From Fremontodendron californicum (lineage: Eukaryota; Streptophyta; Magnoliopsida; Malvales; Malvaceae), in the NCBI GenBank assembly GCA_030761205.1, contig JAULJL010000003.1:1240001-1304000 (forward strand): 64,000 nucleotides of DNA. The letters are read 5' to 3'. Below, piece by piece: positions 57,642 through 64,000 of this stretch. The notes under the pieces were generated by a model that worked only from the letters and a program-made list of their open reading frames with translations, was not told the origin of the DNA and searched no databases. Position numbers and translations under genes: made by a program. Numbering within the stretch: the first letter of the stretch is position 1; every line of letters starts with the position of its first letter.

Positions 57642-60600
57642 ATGGACAAAATCAGAAGAGCTTCGCATGCAGGATCTTGGTACACTGATAACCGTAAGTC
57701 CTTTAGTACGCTTTTACTTCTCTTCTCTTTGCTTCCTCCGAAACCCTAACAATTTTCATAATCTAGTTTTCGGTTCATGCTTTTGCTTATCTTTTATCAA
57801 TGATCAAGTCGAAACAAAAATATCGTTTAGTTTGAGAGAAAAAAAAAATAATGAGGAGCTAAGCTAAGCTAAGTAATTTCGTAGAGTCAATTAAAGTAGT
57901 GTTATTTCTGGAAAAAAAAATTATTCATCAGTTAAATAAATCTGTAGGAAATGAAAATTTTAATAATTTAAGTGTTGAATTAGGATATTATTCAATGGAC
58001 TGGTCTTCTGAACTTGAAAAGATTAATAATTTTAACTTGTATTTGAAAGGCTTTAGGTAATTCATTATTCACACCTTGGATGTAGCTTATTATTTTGCAA
58101 TTCAAACTTCTAAGAAAAAGAAAATGAAAAGAAATAATTTTCTTTTAACATTTGAGAATTTGATCAATAAAATGGCTTAGGAAGAGCCCCTTTTTTTCTT
58201 GGCTATGCAATATTGTTTTGTTCTTAAATTATTACCCAGCTGATTCTCGTCTTGCTTTCTACACGTATATTCTTTTCTCAGCAAAAAAATTAGCTGAAGA
58301 GCTTGATGGATGGATCAGGGCGGCTGGCTTGCCTAAATCTTCTGATGTAAGAGGTGTAATTGCTCCGTAAGTTGTTCTGTCACCTCATTGCTTGTTTCTC
58401 TCCTAACATAAACTAAAATTTTAATGTATTCTCTTGTTTTTGTTTTGATGGTGGCTTGGGAAATTCAGGCACGCGGGCTATTCGTATTCAGGTCGTGCTG
58501 CTGCCTATGCATTTGGAAACATGGACCCAACAAACATGTGCGCCTTTTATTATAGAGTTCGTTTTTGATGCACTATCAGTGTATAGACTCTATACACTAA
58601 CAGTGAATCCTATACTGACACCTCATTAAACCCCTAACCCCTAACTCTAACCACTAACCCCTAACCCGACAGGTGGCATCGTAGGATGAACTGTCCGTGT
58701 ATGGTCCTATATTCTGAAAGTGCATCAAATATTAATCCTTTATTATATTTTTCCTCTTTTAATTGCTATATGTTAATGTGACAATGTATCTCAATTCTCA
58801 GGAAATATCCTCATTGTTTTTAATCATTACTCATAGTTTGAGCTAAATTTTGTTCAAATATTGTGTGATGAGTGCTGACTGCTCTCTGAAACTATAGTAT
58901 TTGAACAAAAACTAATTACTTCATTGGCTTCATTTATTGCTAAAACTTACTGATATGTGAGAAAATTTACAAGTTCAGTTCGCGGGTATTCCTTCTCGGT
59001 CCATCTCACCATTATTACACTCCAAAATGTGCTCTCTCAACAGCTACAGTTTACAAGACACCAATAGGGGACCTGCCCATTGATTTGGAAGGTGAAGTGA
59101 TGTCCATTTTTGTTTGTAGCTCAAAGCCATTTTTCTTCTTGATGTATCATGTCAAATTAGCTTTGTTGATAAGACCAGCATGATTTTTTATTTATTAGTT
59201 TCAGCTGATTGACTGGGGTTTTTGGTTTTTATGTTTTGTTATTTTATTTCCTCTGGGTTGAGATGAATAGCTTGTGAAATGGCTTTTTTTTTTTGGTTTG
59301 AAATGTTTAATATATTGCTTTCTTTTCTTTTTTATCCCTAAAGCATTGTTGTCCTCTTGTGTTTTAATGGTCCTTCATACAAAACTGAAGCTGAGTTATA
59401 TTTGTTTCATCTTTCAGTCATAGAAGAACTGAAAGCTACAGGAAATTTTGAATTGATGGATCTCCGAGTCGATGAAGCTGAGCATAGCATGGAAATGCAC
59501 TTGCCATATCTTTCAAAAGTATTTGAGAGGTAAACTTTTTCCATATATTAAAATAGGTTCTACACTTGTTTTTAATTAAAGCTGATTTGGGTGACGGTGG
59601 TATAGGCATCCAGTGAAAATTGTACCCATTTTGGTTGGTGCTCTTAGCGCTGAAAATGAAGCAATGTACGGAAACTTGTTGGCCAAATTTGTAGATGATC
59701 CTCATAATTTCTTCTCCGTGTCATCAGATTTTTGTCACTGGGGTTCTCGGTATGTTTGATTCAGTCTCTTTTTCCTTATAAATTTCTTCTTCGTTGACAA
59801 TGATGCACCTAAAACATGTCTTCCATGTATACAAGCTACATTTTTGAATATAGTTGTGGGCTAGTTACCAGCAACCCCACTCCCAAACCCCTAAAAAGGA
59901 AGTAACATGTGACATAGACTGTTAAGTTTTCCTGGTTATAAGAAATGTTATTTCTAGTTCTGGTTTTACTCGCTGCTCTTTAAAAGTGTTGGACACCACT
60001 CATTCAGCTGTATGTATTCATTCTTTTCTTTTAACAAAATTTTATTGTTCAATGGTTTAACTTTTATCCATTATTCTATTCTATGATATGCACCAGCCAA
60101 GCTTATTCAATGTTTGGATGAGTATAAAGTATAAACTGATATTGGTTATGGTTTTCTACATTTGTGTCAGCAAATATTTAACTTTTGCTTTTGGTGTTAG
60201 GTTCAATTATATGCATTATGACAAGAAGTATGGAGCCATACACAAATCAATTGAGGCCTTAGACAAGATGGGCATGGATATAATAGAAACAGGAGATGCA
60301 GATTCATTCAAACAATATTTGTTGGAGTACGACAACACTATCTGTGGACGCCATCCAATTAGTGTTTTTCTTCATGTAAGTGCCTCAAACTTTCTTGAAA
60401 GCTATCAAAAGCAATGTTTAAAAAATCAGACCGGAGGTCAAACCAGTGAGACCTCCAGTCAGTTGGACCAGTTTAACCGGTTCGGAGGATTCTTGGTTCT
60501 ATGATATGCACCTGATCGGACAAGCCATCGGTTCCCGGTTCGACCGGTCGGTCCGGTTTTTTTAACACCGATCAAAAGGGTTTTGGTGAAGGAAGCTTTC

Positions 60601-60821
60601 ATCCCTTTAAAAGAATATCCAATCTACCTATTTGTAGAATAGTTCTTTGAGTTCCCTGATTTTTTTATGGTCTTGCTTATCTTTGAATGTTTTAGATGCT
60701 GAAGAACAGCTCAACAAAAATAAAGATAAAATTCCTTCGATATGAGCAATCAAGTCAGTGCAAAACTATGAGAGACAGTAGTGTAAGTTATGCATCTGCA
60801 GCAGCAAAGGTGGATACTTGA
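57642..60821 (+). CDS. MEMO1 family protein
   Basis: Eight exons (57642-57693, 58282-58366, 58469-58537, 58979-59091, 59418-59529, 59606-59749, 60201-60375, 60696-60821) encode 291 residues, the normal length of the family. Conserved motifs are RRASHAGSWY at the N-terminus, PHAGYSYSG (His47), LGPSHHYY (His79/His80) and SSDFCHWGSRF (Cys187, His188). In human MEMO1 the equivalents of His47, a His of the SHH motif and this Cys bind metal; the family is related to non-heme-iron dioxygenases. The plant function is not well established, so no reaction is claimed. Intron 3 and intron 7 each carry a small MITE. The next conserved block, IKFLRYEQSSQCKTMRDSSV, is in the last exon. Confidence 0.94.
58564..58729. 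mobile_element. MITE-like element in MEMO intron 3
   Basis: 166 bp. TTTGATGCACTATCAG at the left end and CTGAAAGTGCATCAAA at the right are inverted repeats with one mismatch. The core includes several CCCCTAACC words. The target duplication is unclear and the family is not assigned. Confidence 0.6.
60412..60570. mobile_element. Small MITE in MEMO intron 7, 8-bp duplication
   Basis: 159 bp with ends CAATGTTTAAAAAATC and, reverse-complemented, CGGTGTTAAAAAAACC. The perfect 8-bp flank ATCAAAAG occurs at 60404-60411 and 60571-60578. The core carries repeated ACCGG/CCGGT words. The duplication length suggests a hAT-type transposase. Confidence 0.8.
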
Positions 60822-62295
60822 AGATAGTAAAAACAGTTTTCTCACTGGTGTGAACTTCTGGCAATTTAAAACTCGTTTGATTTGAATGTAATGTCTAACT
60901 TAATTACATGCATTTGCAAGACCCATTAAGTTGTGTCTTATGTTGGAAGGTAAGTATGACATGGAACATTTGTTTTAATTTCATTGACTGGGCTCATGGC
61001 AAACGTGGTTGAGGGTTTATGTAATAATTTTTTCATTAAGTGGTAGATTCCGTGTTCATAGATTGAGACACTAATAATGGAGAAATTATTAGGTAGGCTT
61101 TTCGTACTGCATCAGCTATGGTCATTTTCAATAATATTATACCACATAAGCATTTTTTTACATATCATACTGACTAATACAAGCAGTGAAGGATTATTAT
61201 TCTCTCTAAAATCCTGCTAGTTCCGTTGGTTGCTATTGCCGTCGTCTATCGCCGGTGACCATCGTATGCCGGCCGTCGTCTATCGCCGGATCGTATCCCG
61301 TCTATCGCTGGTGACCATCGTGGCCGTCATCTATCACCGGTGACCATCGCATGCCGGCGACAGAAGCCCAAGAAACTCCATGTTACTGGTTACTTGTTTC
61401 CTCAAATTACTGGTTTAAACTCCATGTTACTGGTTACTTGTTTCCTCAAATTACTGGTTTGCTTCTGTTTCGGTGTTAAAATTGTGTTATATATGATGTT
61501 TGTAGGCATCTAATTTTGTTTTTAGGTTGCGACAATGTGGTTGCATTATTTTAGAAGGTGATTGGGCAATATGGTGACTGACCTGAATCAAAATATCAAA
61601 TTCCAAGTGATGTAATTAGATTTAATAATTTGTGTATTTATATTGTATTTATATAATTTTTTCGTATCATAATTATTATTTTCATAATTAAAATTAAAAT
61701 TAAATATTATAATACATTCCTGTATCCCAAATTACGGCTTTCATTGTTTTAAAAAGAAAAACTAAACTAAATGGAGTAAGTTTGCTAATTGGTATGGTAA
61801 TCCTTCTAAGCTCTCAATTAACAACCCCAAGACCCATGCCCGTCTGTTGGGTTAAATTTAGGCAATAGGCCCAAAGCAAAACTGAAAAATATGATTTTTT
61901 TTTTTTTTTAAGGAAGATTTATTTAGGGAAGAAATGTAATAAATTAATGCCCAAAATCATTTGGTCAAAGCTAATCATTTAACAAAGTCAACGGCAATCA
62001 TGCCCATTTTCCGATCAAATCACAGAGATCATGATTGTGTCCATGGGATCAGACGGTGTCAATTCTAGCTGTCATCCATAACTCCAAGACCGACAGTCAC
62101 TTTATCTCTGACATCACCCACTCTTTCTAGAATCATGTGCTTTTGGATACTAAGTAATAATATCTCCAAAACCCTAATATAAACCCCAAATTTTCAAAAA
62201 CCTAATTAAATCTTTAACTTTCTCTCTTCAATTCGGATTCCTTTCTTTTTAGTTTTTACTCCTCTCTAGATTTTCCGCTCCTCTCTGTATTAGAT
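60822..62295. other. Intergenic DNA between MEMO and the acidic-protein gene
   Basis: It contains the MEMO 3' UTR, a cluster of GTCTATCGCCGG / GGTGACCATCG words at about 61,226-61,360, and a perfect tandem duplication of 44 bp (61373-61416 and 61417-61460). The remainder is AT-rich. DNA at about 62,100-62,295 is CT-rich and probably the leader of the next gene. Confidence 0.6.
61373..61460. repeat. Perfect 44-bp tandem duplication
   Basis: Two identical adjacent units starting AAACTCCATGTTACTGG. There is no sign of a gene. Confidence 0.95.
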
Positions 62296-63620
62296 ATGTC
62301 AAAGGTCACGCAAATGGAAATTCTACCCCCAAACGGCGTTGTTTTGGACAGTTTCCTGGGCTTTGCACTGCAAGCTATGGCTGTCGAGACCGCCATTGTT
62401 GCTACAAAGTCTGTCGCTTGGTTGCTCATGATGGTATAATTTTCTTCCTTTTTATTTATTTAATTTACCTTAATCTGTGAAGTTGTAAAAAAAAATTTGG
62501 GGTCACTGGTTTTGAGTGGTCTTTGTCTCTTTGCTTTATAAGGATTTATTATTTTCCTTGAATTTATTGGGAAATTGACAACTTTTCTGTGATGATTTTG
62601 TTACATTATTCTAGAAACTAAAAGTTTGCAATTTTCAGCTTCAATGCAATTTCTGTTTCTAATCTTTTTTTAGGCTAGGGATTTTGTTACTTTGCCTAAT
62701 AGCTTGTCTAGAATATTTTGATTCACATATAGTATAGTAGGATGTTAAGGAATAACTTAATTAGGATGTTTATAGAGGAAAGAGTATAGAAAGTATAAAG
62801 AGTTTGTGAAAGCATTGGTTCATTGGTTCATTTGATATGGAATGTTAATAACATCAAGAGCAAGCCACTACTTTTGAGGATTTAAGAACAGTTTCAGTTT
62901 TGTTGATTTTCTTATTTCTTTATGTGTTTTGGTGAAAGAATGCTTTGTTTGTTTGTTATTTGGTCTAAATTCTAAAATAGATTTTTATTTCATATGGCAA
63001 TGGACAATTTCATTTTTCCCATTCCTAAAGTTGTGTTCTTTGATGTTGCAATCTGCTTACTTGTTACACATTGCTCACAAACTTCACTTGGAAGAACACT
63101 GTTTTTCTTCTCAGCATGAGTTTGGTTTTTTTTTCCAGATGGGAACTTTGCCTAATGGAATTGATGTCTTCATCAAAGAGCCTAAAGCATATGCAGGGTT
63201 AGTTGCATTAATTATTTTGCCTAACTTGTTATTCTTCTTCTTCTGTGGAATGGGGAAAATTGGTCAATTTGCTTTTGCAGGTTTCCACTTGCACATCTTC
63301 TTGCAGTGAGAAAACCTAGTCCTGAGAACAAGGATGCCAGTGACACTGATGATGAGGAGGAGGAGGAGGAAGATGAAGATGAAGCAGCAGATGATCAAGA
63401 TGAAGATGGCGGTGACGAGGAAGATGGATCTGGTGAAGAAGGTGAAGATGAAGGGGATCCAAAGGATGAACCCGAGGCCAATGGGGACGGCGGCAGTGGA
63501 GATGATGATGATGATGATGACGACGACGATGATGATGATGGTGAGGAAGAGGAGGAAGAAGAGGAAGAGGACGACGAAGAGGAGGAAGAGCTTCAGCCAC
63601 CAGCCAAAAAGCGAAAATGA
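62296..63620 (+). CDS. Small acidic protein with C-terminal nuclear localisation signal
   Basis: Three exons (62296-62433, 63139-63197, 63281-63620) encode 178 residues. The first 80 residues are conserved-looking and fairly hydrophobic (LDSFLGFALQAMAVETAIVA, then LPNGIDVFIKEPKAYAGFPL). Residues about 85-170 are almost all Asp, Glu and Gly, followed by PPAKKRK, a classic monopartite nuclear localisation signal. Plant databases usually label such proteins by compositional likeness only, so I give no function. A nuclear, histone-chaperone-like or DNA-mimic role is possible but is inference. Exon 2 could use a donor one base earlier; the one chosen keeps frame with exon 3. The ATG at 62296 is the first in frame. 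Confidence 0.75.
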
Positions 63621-64000
63621 GCTTGGCTCTCTATTTCATATATTTTTTTTTTTGGTTTTGTGCTGAGGTTAGGGTATGGTGTAGTGGGAACTGGGAAGTT
63701 AGGATGGGCTGATTCAGGTTGCGGACTAAGGTTCTGTCTGAATTAAGAGTAGAGAAGATTGTGACATTTCTGGAAATCAGACTTGTTTGATATTTCCTAG
63801 TATACAGTTCTAGTATCATTACATAAGCACTGCTTCATTCTTCTCTCCTCTACTCTTTTGTATGACTTGCAACGTTGAGGATTACATTTATGCATCACCT
63901 TCTTAAAAATGGTACTACCTCTGGTTGTTTCCAACCATGCTTTGGCTTGCGGCCTCTAGTTGCTTCAAAGATTCCAACCGGAAGATTAGTAATTTCTGAA
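63621..64000 (+). other. 3' UTR and downstream DNA to window end
   Basis: Noncoding DNA after the TGA at 63618-63620, with a T-rich patch at 63641-63652. No further gene is visible before the window ends. Confidence 0.5.

Noticed and set aside
58625..58672. Telomere-like CCCTAACC words
   Set aside because: They are too short and irregular, and plant telomeres are CCCTAAA. They fall inside a MITE-like element in an intron.
63316..63666. His-rich minus-strand and Met-rich + strand ORFs
   Set aside because: They are alternative frames of the GAT/GAG-rich acidic-protein exon.

Overview
The window is nuclear DNA of a flowering plant, most likely a eudicot and rosid-like. Its genes have many short exons with GT-AG introns in AT-rich DNA. 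A plant LINE and several small transposon families interrupt it, and its protein-coding genes are typical of dicots. I cannot name the species from the sequence.

Left third (1 to about 29,000) is accessory DNA. It opens with a nearly full-length L1-type LINE (1-5013): ORF1 with a DUF4283-like domain and zinc knuckle, and ORF2 with endonuclease, reverse transcriptase and zf-RVT, broken by one stop codon. After AT-rich DNA and a foldback MITE comes the most unusual part, about 9.0-20.2 kb. It holds a 15-exon composite gene with an HMG-box, a plant-mobile-like domain, a coiled coil and a Ulp1/C48 protease-like domain (11,380-15,366). Next to it is a 3.8 kb tandem array of 88-bp monomers with higher-order structure. 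The composite gene has three in-frame stops and its catalytic cysteine is serine, yet every exon junction keeps frame. Matching short modules near 9.0 and 20.2 kb suggest that one mobile element of about 11 kb may contain all of this. A separate 1.5 kb MULE-like element with terminal TTCGGG arrays and a 10-bp target duplication follows (21,915-23,432).

Right part (29,007-63,620) is a gene-dense euchromatic block with seven genes, all on the + strand: class II KNOX (KNAT3/4/5-like), neurochondrin, hydroxyproline O-arabinosyltransferase (HPAT), mitochondrial calcium uptake protein (MICU), Phox-type TPR-PB1 protein, MEMO-family protein, and an acidic protein ending in a nuclear localisation signal. 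From memory of the Arabidopsis genome, neighbours of the same types lie on chromosomes 2, 4 and 5, so this looks like an ancestral gene order before fractionation. All seven exon models sum to multiples of three. The genes have unrelated functions (transcription, cell-wall glycoprotein modification, mitochondrial calcium control, chaperone/trafficking) and do not form one pathway.

The block is peppered with small MITEs, chiefly one hAT-like family of about 185 bp with at least six clear copies with 8-bp target duplications. A relic of an LRR receptor-like gene and a degenerate copy of an HPAT exon lie between genes.
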